Source of the DNA: Eutrophocola sp965662685
GTDB lineage: Bacteria > Pseudomonadota > Gammaproteobacteria > Pseudomonadales > Pseudohongiellaceae
Reading direction: 5' to 3'
Length of the DNA: 64,000 bases
Assembly (NCBI GenBank): GCA_965662685.1
Contig: CBFIIQ010000008.1
Location: forward strand, 1 to 64,000
The position numbers and the translations under genes are program-made. A model generated the notes under the pieces. The model was not told where the DNA came from. It searched no databases and saw nothing but the letters and a program-made list of their open reading frames with translations. Shown here in pieces: positions 27,274 to 35,968 of this stretch (its first letter is position 1; each line of letters starts with the position of its first letter).

Positions 27274-27810
27274 GCACTTAATTGCACAAATTTGAGTCGA
27301 AAGTGAGGTTAAATGCGCTGAAAATCGCTAAAAAGGTCAAAAAAGAAGTTTTTTTGAGACGGCAAAATCAATATTTTACAAGGCGATAAGAGGCAAACTT
27401 AAAGTAACTTCTTAAGTTTGATGATGGTTTAGAAATATTTTAGGGTTTTTGCGCGGTTTTGCCGTAATTATGGCAAATAGCAGGATACTGCTTTTGAATC
27501 TTACTTTTGAATCTTACTTTTGAATCTTACTTTTCAAATTTAGGTCTTGTACGACAAATTCCAGTTATTCGGATCTATCTCATTGGATCCATTTAAATTA
27601 TCTGGATCCATATAAATAGAGTTATAACAAATCTTTACTCTATATTCCTATTATTCCTATTATCCCTATTTAGAGATATAGAGAGAGATATATAGATATA
27701 GAAATATATACAGGCATTTATAAACCTGTTCCCGGAACCAGACACAGTGACACATGTTATCTAGGTATAGGCAGCCTGTAAATAAATCTCTAAAAAATAA
27801 ATAATAAAAT
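27274..27810. other. AT-rich low-complexity spacer between mraZ and rnpB
   Basis: About 540 bp with no believable gene. It contains a 13-bp tandem repeat (27491-27529), two copies of GGATCCATTTAAAT-like sequence around 27585-27620, and a run of TATTCC and GATATA short repeats to about 27715. It follows the rnpB 3' end and precedes the dcw promoter, both on the minus strand. Confidence 0.6.
27491..27529. repeat. 13-bp tandem repeat, three copies
   Basis: The unit cttttgaatctta occurs three times without mismatch, followed by a partial, diverged fourth copy at 27530. No function is evident; it lies in non-coding DNA between mraZ and rnpB. Confidence 0.9.
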
Positions 27811-28275
27811 TTTGAGTTAGCCGGTAAGCCGGGTTCTGTCTTGGGCAATCATTCATCTAGGCATCATGTCACCATAATGCTCATGCAGCCTACCCGGATC
27901 CAGTGCGAGCCACACCATTGGATCCCTATTTGGCCTTGCTCCCAGCGGGGTTTACCATGCCATGGAATGTTGCCACCCATGCGGTGCGCTCTTACCGCAC
28001 CATTTCACCCTTACCTCGTTAGCCNNNNNNNNNNNNNNNNNNNNNNNNNNNNNNNNNNNNNNNNNNNNNNNNNNNNNNNNNNNNNNNNNNNNNNNNNNNN
28101 NNNNNNNNNNNNNNNNNNNNNNNNGAAGGCTGGTGAGGCGGTTTATTTTCTGCTGCACTTTCCGTAGGCTCGCGCCCCCCAGGAATTACCTGGCACTGTG
28201 CTCTATGGAGCCCGGACTTTCCTCTGACACTTCTTTACGAATAAAGACTGCCAGCGATTGCCTGGCCAACTCAAG
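27811..28275 (-). ncRNA. rnpB: RNase P RNA (interrupted by an assembly gap)
   Basis: Minus strand. The 5' part has the universally conserved GAGGAAAGTCCGGGCTCC and the 3' part has GACAGAACCCGGCTTA; together they form P4 and adjoining elements of type A bacterial RNase P RNA. The ends pair as a 9-bp P1 helix, GAGTTGGCC (28272-28264) with GGCTAACTC (27822-27814). The conserved region GGTAAGGGTGAAA...GTGCGGTAAGAGCGCACCG is also present. The RNA cleaves tRNA 5' leaders. A 100-N gap (28025-28124) interrupts the P12 stem. Ends are placed from P1 and the promoter, so they are good to a few nucleotides. Confidence 0.97.
28025..28124. other. Assembly gap (100 N) inside rnpB
   Basis: Exactly 100 N, a placeholder length. 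The flanks belong to the two arms of the P12 hairpin of RNase P RNA, so the true missing sequence may be only a few bases. Confidence 0.95.
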
Positions 28276-28280
28276 GCGCT

Positions 28281-28309
28281 AGGGTACGCATGCAAATATG
28301 GAAATTCAA
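28281..28309 (-). promoter_or_regulatory. Probable rnpB promoter
   Basis: Minus strand: TTGAAT, 17-nt spacer, TACCCT. The -35 is good and the -10 weaker. The predicted start, about 7 nt downstream, coincides with the beginning of the P1 helix of RNase P RNA. Confidence 0.6.
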
Positions 28310-28392
28310 CAAGAGATTGATGTTAAACTCGATGACATGCTGCCGGCAAGGCAGCTCCATTTTAATCTGGACCAATAAATCTGGAGATTACG

Positions 28393-29409
28393 TTGCCAAC
28401 CAACTCAAACGCCCTGGAAATTGCGGGCGAGTCCATTTTGCCCGGCACCAGAAAACGCCTTGAAATAAAAGTTTCCAAACTGTTTGATTATACCGAGATG
28501 GTAATTCCCGTTGAAGTGATCAGGGGGAAAGCACCCGGTCCCGTATTATTCGTCTCTGCAGCCATTCATGGTGATGAGTTGAACGGTATCGAAATCATCA
28601 AGCGTTTACTGGCACGCAAATCCATCGGCCCTTCGATGCACGGCACTCTCATCGCCGTCCCCATCGTAAATGTTTTTGGTTTCAACAATAATTCCCGCTA
28701 TCTGCCAGATCGACGCGATCTGAACCGCTGCTTTCCGGGCTCTGCTACTGGCTCCCTGGGTTCACAAATGGCCAATATTTTCATGCGGGAAATTGTCGAG
28801 AAATCGACCCATGGGATTGATCTGCATACCGGGGCTATCCATCGGACCAACCTGCCGCAAATAAGAGCACAACTGGATCACAGGGAAACCGTTGAACTGG
28901 CGCGGGCCTTTGGCGTTACAGTCGCTATCAATTCATCCATTCGTGATGGCTCCTTGCGCCAGGCGGCAGCAGAGAAAGGTATTCCCATGCTACTTTTCGA
29001 AGGTGGAGAAGCGCTGCGTTTTGAGGAAAAAGTCATTAAAACAGGCGTTAACGGCGTGCTCTCGGTGATGCGTTCAATTGGCATGATTCGCTCCAGCAGA
29101 CAACGCAAAACGCACCTGGTGAAGGAAGTGTTTACTGCGTCTTCCAGTCAATGGGTACGTGCACCCCATAGTGGCGCATTGAGAGTCAGAAAAAAAATCG
29201 GCAGTATGGTTCAGGAAGGCGAATTATTGGGCACTCTATCAGACCCTTACGGCGATGCCGTGGTCCCGGTGTGCAGTACCAAAAAAGGCATCATTATCGG
29301 CATGACCATGATTCCACTGGTTAATCAGGGCGATGCCTTGTTCAATATTGCCACCTTTGAAGATTCAGAAACTGTAGAAGAGCATATTGAAGAAAGAGAT
29401 GAAAATTAA
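28393..29409 (+). CDS. Zinc deacylase of the succinylglutamate desuccinylase/aspartoacylase family
   Basis: 338 residues. The carboxypeptidase-like zinc site is visible: SAAIHGDELNG (HxxE) and GIDLHTGAIHR, with the catalytic glutamate probably in LLFEGGEALRF. The C-terminal 90 residues form the beta-rich domain typical of COG3608. Family members remove acyl groups from amino acids or related amides; the actual substrate is unknown. The start is TTG 28393 with GGAG six nt upstream. It leads a plus-strand operon with an MscS-like channel 44 bp downstream and two MgtE-type genes, a context more suggestive of ion or osmotic homeostasis than arginine catabolism. Confidence 0.85.
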   Translation: MPTNSNALEIAGESILPGTRKRLEIKVSKLFDYTEMVIPVEVIRGKAPGPVLFVSAAIHGDELNGIEIIKRLLARKSIGPSMHGTLIAVPIVNVFGFNNNSRYLPDRRDLNRCFPGSATGSLGSQMANIFMREIVEKSTHGIDLHTGAIHRTNLPQIRAQLDHRETVELARAFGVTVAINSSIRDGSLRQAAAEKGIPMLLFEGGEALRFEEKVIKTGVNGVLSVMRSIGMIRSSRQRKTHLVKEVFTASSSQWVRAPHSGALRVRKKIGSMVQEGELLGTLSDPYGDAVVPVCSTKKGIIIGMTMIPLVNQGDALFNIATFEDSETVEEHIEERDEN

Positions 29410-29453
29410 ACTCTCTCTCAAAAAATCAGGCGGTTAATTCGTGGAGGCCACAC

Positions 29454-30296
29454 ATGGCAGAGAACACAGCAACATCTTTTAACTGGCAGAGCGCAATTGA
29501 CGAAACATTCACTGATTTTTCCCAGCAGCTAATTAATTATTTTCCCCAGCTGATTGGCACTGTAGGCGTGCTGTTACTAGGCTGGCTGGTTGCGCATACC
29601 CTTAGCCTGAGCACACGCAAGCTAATCCAGGGACTGGATGTGCTATTCGCCAAATTTACCCGTATTGATGGTATCAACCAGGAAAGAATAAAAGGCTCCT
29701 ATTCCGTTATTATCAGCAAAATCGTTTTCTGGATCGTAATGATTTTTTTCCTGACAGTGGCTGCCAATATTCTGGGATGGGATGTATTCGCTGGCTGGCT
29801 CGACAGCATTGTCAGTTATCTGCCAGGATTAATTTCCGGCCTTGTCATTATCCTTGGTGGCTTCCTGCTGAGTAATTTCGCGAAAGCTACAATCTCATCT
29901 GCGGCCGATAAAGCCGGAATAACTCAAAGTGCCGGCATGGCGCGGGCAATACAGATCGTTATTATTTTCAGTGCCATTATTATTGGTGTTGAGCAAATCG
30001 GATTAAACATTGGCTTTTTGAGCAATGTAATTGTTGCCTCGATAGCCATTTTGCTGGCTGGCGCAGCACTGGCATTCAGCCTTGGCGCAAAAAATATGGT
30101 TGCCAATATCATCGGCGCACAATATACCCGCAAATACTGCAGGGTTGGTGACAAAATAAAAGTTGGCGACATTGAAGGTGAAATAATTGAGTTGGCACAG
30201 GCTTGTATCGTTATTGAAACCGAGACAGGCCAGGCCATCATTCCGGCAAAGTTTTTCCATGAACAGGTAAGTGTAATTAACACTTCAACTAAATAA
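29454..30296 (+). CDS. Small MscS-type mechanosensitive channel
   Basis: 280 residues with about five hydrophobic segments (near 30-50, 85-105, 118-145, 163-180 and 187-212). The last one, with glycine and alanine packing (LLAGAALAFSLGAKNMVANIIGAQ in two halves), resembles the MscS pore helix. It is followed by the short beta domain VGDKIKVGDIEGEIIEL...GQAIIPAKFF. The usual C-terminal alpha/beta cage domain is missing, so the protein ends just after the beta domain. It probably forms a gated channel in the inner membrane. It lies 44 bp after the deacylase gene and 30 bp before the MgtE-N/CBS gene. Confidence 0.8.
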   Translation: MAENTATSFNWQSAIDETFTDFSQQLINYFPQLIGTVGVLLLGWLVAHTLSLSTRKLIQGLDVLFAKFTRIDGINQERIKGSYSVIISKIVFWIVMIFFLTVAANILGWDVFAGWLDSIVSYLPGLISGLVIILGGFLLSNFAKATISSAADKAGITQSAGMARAIQIVIIFSAIIIGVEQIGLNIGFLSNVIVASIAILLAGAALAFSLGAKNMVANIIGAQYTRKYCRVGDKIKVGDIEGEIIELAQACIVIETETGQAIIPAKFFHEQVSVINTSTK

Positions 30297-30326
30297 ACCG
30301 ATAAATTCTGTTCCGGAAAACAGCTT

Positions 30327-31169
30327 ATGAATAATAAAGAAGAACTTCATTTTGCTCTTAGCTTTATGAGCGAGCATCCAAAAGCAGCGGTAAAAATACT
30401 GGAGCAAAGTGATATCGATTCTGTTGCCAACCTCTTGTCCAATGCGCCTCCCAGTTATACAACTCCCGTCCTTAATTATATGCTGCCAGACTTTTTCGCC
30501 AGAATTTGTAGCTCCATGAGCGCTGAAAAAGCTGCTGCAATTCTTTCAAATCTGGATACCAACACCATTGCTATGGTCTTACGGCGAAGTTCGGACGAAA
30601 CGAGAAAGAAGATACTCGAGGAACTACCAGCCAGCGAACGAAAAAATACCGAATTACTGCTGGAGTTTCCCATCAATACGGTGGGCGCATGGATGTCACC
30701 GCATATGCTGGTAGTACCGCATGATGTGAAAAACAAAAACGTGATGAAGTATTTAAAATGTGGCGGCACCCAGGATGATAGTGAGTATATTTATGTCACT
30801 GACAGGGAAGGAAGATTTCTTGGCAGAACGCGGTTCCTTGACCTGGTAAAAGGGGGCGAAAATCTTGCGGTCACTTCATTTATGCAAAAAAACTGCCCTT
30901 CTCTACCGGCGCAAATATTTCTGGAACAGACCAGCGAACATATTGCATGGGAATTTTCAGACGTATTACCAGTAACCAACAGGGACAACCAATTACTGGG
31001 AATATTGCCGCATCATGCACTGCGCCAGGGCCTGGCTCAAATTAATAATGTAAGACCTAAAAGTAAATCAGGTAAAGATCCGCTAAGCAGCATTTTTGAA
31101 GTCTACGGACAGTCACTGCTTGCTATATTTAATACCGTAAGCGATGCAGTAGATGCTGATCGTAAATAA
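30327..31169 (+). CDS. Soluble MgtE-N/CBS-domain protein lacking the transport domain
   Basis: 280 residues. The N-terminal 115 form an MgtE N-domain-like helical repeat (SMSAEKAAAILSNLDTNTIA, LRRSSDETRKKILEELP), followed by a divergent pair of CBS-like segments (YIYVTDREGRFLGRTRFLDL and DVLPVTNRDNQLLGILPHHA). The five-helix transport domain is absent; a 45-residue polar tail ends the protein, and a stop plus a new RBS precede the next gene, so this is not a simple frameshift. Because full MgtE senses cytoplasmic Mg2+ with these domains, this protein may be a regulatory partner of the adjacent transporter. That is inference. Confidence 0.75.
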   Translation: MNNKEELHFALSFMSEHPKAAVKILEQSDIDSVANLLSNAPPSYTTPVLNYMLPDFFARICSSMSAEKAAAILSNLDTNTIAMVLRRSSDETRKKILEELPASERKNTELLLEFPINTVGAWMSPHMLVVPHDVKNKNVMKYLKCGGTQDDSEYIYVTDREGRFLGRTRFLDLVKGGENLAVTSFMQKNCPSLPAQIFLEQTSEHIAWEFSDVLPVTNRDNQLLGILPHHALRQGLAQINNVRPKSKSGKDPLSSIFEVYGQSLLAIFNTVSDAVDADRK

Positions 31170-31192
31170 TCAGGCTATCCAGGGATTCTTGT

Positions 31193-32518
31193 ATGCAAAA
31201 TCAATTCATAAATGCAGAAGAACCAATTCATAAACTCAATAAATCTTTTTTGCTGGATTTTCCGGAAAGTGCGGCGCGCAAACTGGAAAAAATAGACGCG
31301 GAGGATGCCGCCGAAATCCTCACATCGCAGCAGCCAAATATAATTTCCGGCGTAATGAATAAAATGTCACCCGGCACTGTAGCTTCAATTCTGAAAAACA
31401 TACCAAAAGATCTTGCAGCAAAAACTATTTCCATGATGGATACCGGCGTTTCAATCACCCAGCTAAACGGTATGAACCCAGAAGAACGTGAGGACTATTT
31501 TTCCCATATGGAAAAAATCACCGCACAGGAATTCAAGACATTACTTGATTATCCGGACAATTCAGTCGGCAGGCAGATGAGTCCTGAATTTTCCGCCTGC
31601 AGCAGACACCTTACTGTTGACGAAGCTATCGATCTATTGCGGCGGCAGGACACCGGCAATATCAAGCACCTGTTTTTACTGGACGACAGTATGCAACTGG
31701 ACAGTATTCTTGATATCCATCAATTAGTACTGGCCAATAGTGATGAAAAACTTTCCAACCTGTCACGGCCCGTTGTGGCTTTCGTTAATGCCATGGACTC
31801 AATGGAAGAGGTTATTGAAAAGCTGGACAAATTCAAGGTAGCCGTCATGCCAGTAGTCGATATCAATCACAAGCTGGTAGGAATCATTCGTGGCCAGGGT
31901 TTGCTTGAGGCTCTGCGTGAAGATATTGCTACCGACATGGCAACAATGGTGGGTGCCAGCAGAGATGAAAAGGCCCTGTCTTCAAGTTTCTTTGCTGTAC
32001 AAAAACGTCAGCCATGGTTGCAGATAAACCTGCTCACCGCTTTTGCAGCATCTGCTGTGGTTGGCTTATTTGAAGATACTATTGCGCAATTTACTGCCCT
32101 GGCTGTCTTGCTGCCTATTGCTGCCGGACAATCCGGAAATACCGGCGCACAATCCCTTGCGGTAACCATGAGAGGTCTGACTGTCAGGGAAATTACCATG
32201 AGACACTGGTTTCGGGTGATGATTAAGGAACTGGGTGCAGGCTTTGTCAATGGTATTGGTATCGCAATAACCTGCTCCGCCGGCGTCTTCCTGTGGAGTC
32301 GCAGTGCCGGCCTGGCACTGGTAATGGCACTTGCGATGATTATTTCCATGACCCTGGCCGGTACTGCCGGTGCTGTTATTCCAATTCTGCTGAAACGTTT
32401 TGGCCTTGATCCGGCCCAGTCTTCTTCCATCGTCCTGACCACGGTCACCGATATTGCCGGCTTTATGTCATTTCTTGGAATAGCCACCCTGCTTTCAGGC
32501 ATGCTGGTTGCAGGATGA
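31193..32518 (+). CDS. mgtE: Magnesium transporter MgtE
   Basis: 441 residues with the full architecture: N-domain (about 15-125), CBS pair (about 130-255), connecting helix, then five TM helices from about 280. The selectivity region LLPIAAGQSGNTGAQSLAV and the C-terminal TTVTDIAGFMSFLGIA (with the metal-binding Asp) are characteristic. It should be an inner-membrane Mg2+ channel gated by cytoplasmic Mg2+. It is the last gene of the operon starting at 28393, 23 bp after the soluble MgtE-like gene. It ends 11 bp from the convergent rsmI stop. Confidence 0.93.
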   Translation: MQNQFINAEEPIHKLNKSFLLDFPESAARKLEKIDAEDAAEILTSQQPNIISGVMNKMSPGTVASILKNIPKDLAAKTISMMDTGVSITQLNGMNPEEREDYFSHMEKITAQEFKTLLDYPDNSVGRQMSPEFSACSRHLTVDEAIDLLRRQDTGNIKHLFLLDDSMQLDSILDIHQLVLANSDEKLSNLSRPVVAFVNAMDSMEEVIEKLDKFKVAVMPVVDINHKLVGIIRGQGLLEALREDIATDMATMVGASRDEKALSSSFFAVQKRQPWLQINLLTAFAASAVVGLFEDTIAQFTALAVLLPIAAGQSGNTGAQSLAVTMRGLTVREITMRHWFRVMIKELGAGFVNGIGIAITCSAGVFLWSRSAGLALVMALAMIISMTLAGTAGAVIPILLKRFGLDPAQSSSIVLTTVTDIAGFMSFLGIATLLSGMLVAG

Positions 32519-32529
32519 GATAAACCTCC

Positions 32530-33387
32530 TTATTCATCCTGCTGCTTTTTCTGATCAAGCCCGGCCTGATAAAACGCCTTCTTACCCAGTCCGGTAATTT
32601 TTGCCGCAAGTGCAGATGCCTGCTTCAATGGCAATTCTTCAAGTAGAGTATTAAAAATATGAAGCGAAGCCTCATCAAGAGACTGATCTTTTTTATCACT
32701 GCCAGCAACCATCAGCACAATTTCTCCACGCTCCTGATTACTGTCCGCAGACACCATCTCCAGCAACTCTGAAAGAGTACCCCGCAGAAAGGTTTCATAA
32801 GTTTTTGTAAGTTCACGTGCTATCACCCCTGGTCGAGTTGCGCCAAAAACAGTGACCAGATCTTGAAGACAGGCATGGATGCGATGGGGTGCCTCAAAAA
32901 AGATCAGCGTTCTTTCTTCTGCTACCAGCTTGTTCAGATGATTGCTGCGGGTACCCTGCTTGCCCGGCAGAAAACCTTCAAACACAAAGCGGTCTGTTGG
33001 TAAACCGGCGCAACTCAGGGCTGCAAGAATACTGCTGGCACCTGGAATAGGTACCACTTTAATACCTGCCTCGCCTGCCTTGTTTACCAGTGGATAACCG
33101 GGGTCCGAAATCAGCGGCGTTCCCGCATCACTAATCAGTGCTATATCTTCACCACCGCTAATGCGCTGAATAATTTCATTCACCTTTTGCACTTCATTGT
33201 GTTCGTGCAGTGCAAACATTGGGGTATTAATACCAAGATGCTGCAAAAGTTTTCGACTATGCCGGGTATCTTCCACTGCAATACTGTCAACCCGGGACAA
33301 AACCTGAATAGCACGGGCACTGATATCGTCCAGGTTGCCAACTGGTGTTGCTACGATATACAGGGACCCACAATCAGCCTGGGGCAT
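32530..33387 (-). CDS. rsmI: 16S rRNA (cytidine1402-2'-O)-methyltransferase RsmI
   Basis: 285 residues of the tetrapyrrole-methylase fold. N-terminal LYIVATPVGNLDDISARAI, VEDTRHSRKLLQHLGI, and the SAM region LISDAGTPLISDPGYPLV are hallmark RsmI blocks. It adds the 2'-O methyl of C1402, pairing functionally with RsmH at 25706. Its 5' end overlaps the redoxin gene by 14 nt. It is divergent from lpoA across the redoxin gene, resembling the rsmI/lpoA arrangement common in gammaproteobacteria. Confidence 0.97.
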   Translation of the reverse strand: MPQADCGSLYIVATPVGNLDDISARAIQVLSRVDSIAVEDTRHSRKLLQHLGINTPMFALHEHNEVQKVNEIIQRISGGEDIALISDAGTPLISDPGYPLVNKAGEAGIKVVPIPGASSILAALSCAGLPTDRFVFEGFLPGKQGTRSNHLNKLVAEERTLIFFEAPHRIHACLQDLVTVFGATRPGVIARELTKTYETFLRGTLSELLEMVSADSNQERGEIVLMVAGSDKKDQSLDEASLHIFNTLLEELPLKQASALAAKITGLGKKAFYQAGLDQKKQQDE

Positions 33388-33943
33388 TGCCAGGCTTCCA
33401 TTTTATATTGCATCCGACACTGGGAACCTGTGCCTGGCTAATTGCCTGTCCGGCCAGCGCTGCCTCTATCGCTTTACGCAGATCCTCTCCCGTTACAGGC
33501 ACATTATTACCCGGTCTGCTGGAGTCCATTTGGCCACGATATATCAACGCTCTGCTTTCATCGAACAGGTAAAAATCAGGAGTGCAGGCGGCATCGTATG
33601 CCAATGCAACTGACTGGGTTTCATCAAGGAGGTAGGGAAAGATATAACCTGCTTCCACCACTTCAAGTTGCATATTTTCCATGTTGTCATCTGGGTAGGA
33701 CTCTATGTCATTGGAATTTATTGCTACAACAGCCACTCCTTTACTCTCATAGTCTCTGGCCAGGTCCGCCAGACCGTCCCTGATATGTTTTACGAAGGGA
33801 CAGTGATTACAAATAAAAGCCACCAGCAATAACTGTGAATCTTTAAATCTATCCAGTGTCACTATCGTGCCGCGGGTATCAGGCAGGGAAAAATTCGGTG
33901 CCGTTGTGCCGAGGGGCAACATATTGGAGGGAGTTAGAGCCAT
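33374..33943 (-). CDS. Thioredoxin-like protein (AhpC/TSA-Redoxin fold)
   Basis: 189 residues. APNFSLPDTRG begins a peroxiredoxin/TlpA-type fold, and the redox motif is CNHCPF (C45 and C48). The cis-proline region reads ACTPDFYLFDESRALIYRGQ. No signal peptide is seen, so it is probably cytoplasmic. Proteins with CxHCPFV in this position form a widespread family annotated as thioredoxin family protein with unknown substrate. It overlaps the rsmI start by 14 nt, implying cotranscription. Confidence 0.85.
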   Translation of the reverse strand: MALTPSNMLPLGTTAPNFSLPDTRGTIVTLDRFKDSQLLLVAFICNHCPFVKHIRDGLADLARDYESKGVAVVAINSNDIESYPDDNMENMQLEVVEAGYIFPYLLDETQSVALAYDAACTPDFYLFDESRALIYRGQMDSSRPGNNVPVTGEDLRKAIEAALAGQAISQAQVPSVGCNIKWKPGNAPG

Positions 33944-34090
33944 TTGCTTACCTGATAAAGGGTTTGGGACAGACAGAATACTCTTTTACAATCTGCAGGC
34001 AATGTTGCCATAAATAAAACCCCACTTTAAGGTTATACTGTGCCTAATACCATGATGACCTTGCAACCATTTCAGCTATGTTTTCCCTCT

Positions 34091-35929
34091 ATGCGACTAC
34101 CAGTAAAGCTTTGCATTGTTGGTCTGTTGCTGGTTCTGGCGGCCTGTTCTTCCACAAAGGTAACAGATCAGGCCGTTTTCGAATCCACACTGCCGGCTAG
34201 CCAGATTGAGGGCGATGAGGAAATGCTTCAGGCACTTCTGACACAAGGCAGTGTTGCCAGCAGCCCGCAAAAACAACAATTACTGTATCAGGCAGCCCTT
34301 GTCCTGAACAACCTGGAAAGGGGTGAAGAAGCTCTGCTGTTACTGGAAAGCCTCGAAACTGACGACATTCCCCTAGCCCTTGCTGCCAATATTCTCCTGC
34401 AGCGCGCACGACTTTATGCAGAACTGGGAAGAACAGACTCAGCCCTGCAAGCCCTGACTTCCGCCCGTCTTGAACAGCTACCCATGCTTGATAGTACCAC
34501 TCAGATGTCCATACGATTGTATCGGGCGGACCTTTTCACTGACTCAGGCAGATTTTTGAAAAGTGCAGAGGAACGGATTCTGGTTGATCACTTGCTTCCA
34601 CTTAATCTGGTACCACTAAACCATGAGCAAATCTGGAATGCACTGATCGCACTAGATCCACAACGCCTTGCCGAACTGGCGGAAAGTGAAAGACGCTTCG
34701 AATTTCAGGGTTGGTTTGAACTTGGCGTGATCGGCAAGGCTTACCAGTACAATCTGGACCGCCAGGTAGTTGAACTAAGCCGCTGGCGCAACACCTGGAG
34801 TCGCCATCCCGCTGCAGTCTATCTGCCACAGGCCATGCAACTGGTTGAAACCATGGCGGAAGAACGCCCGGATGTTATTGCCCTGTTACTGCCGCTTAAT
34901 TCAGCCTCCGGCACAGTTATTCGCGATGGCTTTCTGAGCGCCTATTACGATGTCATGCAAATCGGAGGCAAGGTTCCCAAATTACGTTTGTACAATACCT
35001 CAAATACCAATGACATCCTGCAGGATTACAGTCAGGCAATAGCCGATGGTGCCCAGATGATTATTGGCCCCCTGGAAAAACAGCATGTAGCCCGCTTACA
35101 TAATGAAAGCGCATTGCCTGTTCCCACCCTTGCCCTGAATAACGTGGAAGGTTCAAGCCCCTTTTCTAACAAACTCTACCAGTTTGCCCTATCCCCTGAG
35201 AACGAAGCGGTACAAATTGCCGAACGGGCCTGGCAAGATGGTCATCGCTACGCCGCGATACTCAGCCCGGCGCCATCTGCCGATAGTATCTACCAGCGCA
35301 AGCGTGATAGTTTTGTTAATCACTGGCTTGCCCTTGGCGGTCAGATTGTCACCCAGGAAGTGTATCGTGATGATTACACTGGCATTGTGGAAACCCTGCT
35401 TAATATTGACGAAAGTGAAGCAAGGAAAAATAATCTGGCCAGACTGATAAATGAGAATCTCGCCTTCACCCAGCGCAGACGGCAGGACATAGATTTTATT
35501 TTTCTGATTGCAGAGCCCGGACCCGCCAGACAAATCAATCCAACCCTGGCTTATCTTTACGCTGGTGATATACCCGTCTATGCAAGCCAGGATGTTTATT
35601 CCGGCACCCCGAGACCACTTGTCGACAATGATTTAAATGGCATCATATTTGGTGACAGCCCATGGCTGTTGAATTTCAATGATGAACTCAAGACCAAGAC
35701 CACGAATCTGTTCCCGCAAAATAATGCGCTTACCCTTAGATTACAGGCCTTTGGCATAGATGCTTTCAGACTGTATCCAAGATTACGACAACTTGAAGAT
35801 ATCCCGGATAGCCAGATTTACGGTGCTACCGGCCTGTTAAAACTGGGAGACAATCGAAATATCATCAGGCAATTAAACTGGGCTAAAGTCTCGGAAGGAT
35901 TGGCAAGAGCGGAAGCCGTGGGGCAATAG
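34091..35929 (+). CDS. lpoA: Outer-membrane lipoprotein LpoA, activator of PBP1a
   Basis: About 612 residues from ATG 34091, chosen because it places a short basic N-terminus and hydrophobic stretch directly before the lipobox LAAC; the frame is open further upstream to GTG 34040. The N-terminal half is helical and TPR-like, and the C-terminal half has the periplasmic-binding-protein fold (ALLLPLNSASGTVIRDGFLS, AQMIIGPLEKQHVARL, FGIDAFRLYPRL). LpoA reaches through the peptidoglycan and stimulates PBP1a. Followed by yraN, diaA and dolP as in E. coli and Pseudomonas. Confidence 0.94.
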   Translation: MRLPVKLCIVGLLLVLAACSSTKVTDQAVFESTLPASQIEGDEEMLQALLTQGSVASSPQKQQLLYQAALVLNNLERGEEALLLLESLETDDIPLALAANILLQRARLYAELGRTDSALQALTSARLEQLPMLDSTTQMSIRLYRADLFTDSGRFLKSAEERILVDHLLPLNLVPLNHEQIWNALIALDPQRLAELAESERRFEFQGWFELGVIGKAYQYNLDRQVVELSRWRNTWSRHPAAVYLPQAMQLVETMAEERPDVIALLLPLNSASGTVIRDGFLSAYYDVMQIGGKVPKLRLYNTSNTNDILQDYSQAIADGAQMIIGPLEKQHVARLHNESALPVPTLALNNVEGSSPFSNKLYQFALSPENEAVQIAERAWQDGHRYAAILSPAPSADSIYQRKRDSFVNHWLALGGQIVTQEVYRDDYTGIVETLLNIDESEARKNNLARLINENLAFTQRRRQDIDFIFLIAEPGPARQINPTLAYLYAGDIPVYASQDVYSGTPRPLVDNDLNGIIFGDSPWLLNFNDELKTKTTNLFPQNNALTLRLQAFGIDAFRLYPRLRQLEDIPDSQIYGATGLLKLGDNRNIIRQLNWAKVSEGLARAEAVGQ

Positions 35930-35968
35930 CTATAATTCCATTTTCATATCAGCCATGGAAGGCCCAAA

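Noticed and set aside
27841..28282. Apparent ORFs across the RNase P RNA region, including frames running through the N run
   Set aside because: The sequence is a structural RNA with conserved RNase P signatures; frames containing N are meaningless.
30327..32518. A single mgtE gene broken by frameshift
   Set aside because: The two proteins each have complete N and CBS-like domains and their own RBS, so they are tandem paralogues rather than two halves of one gene.
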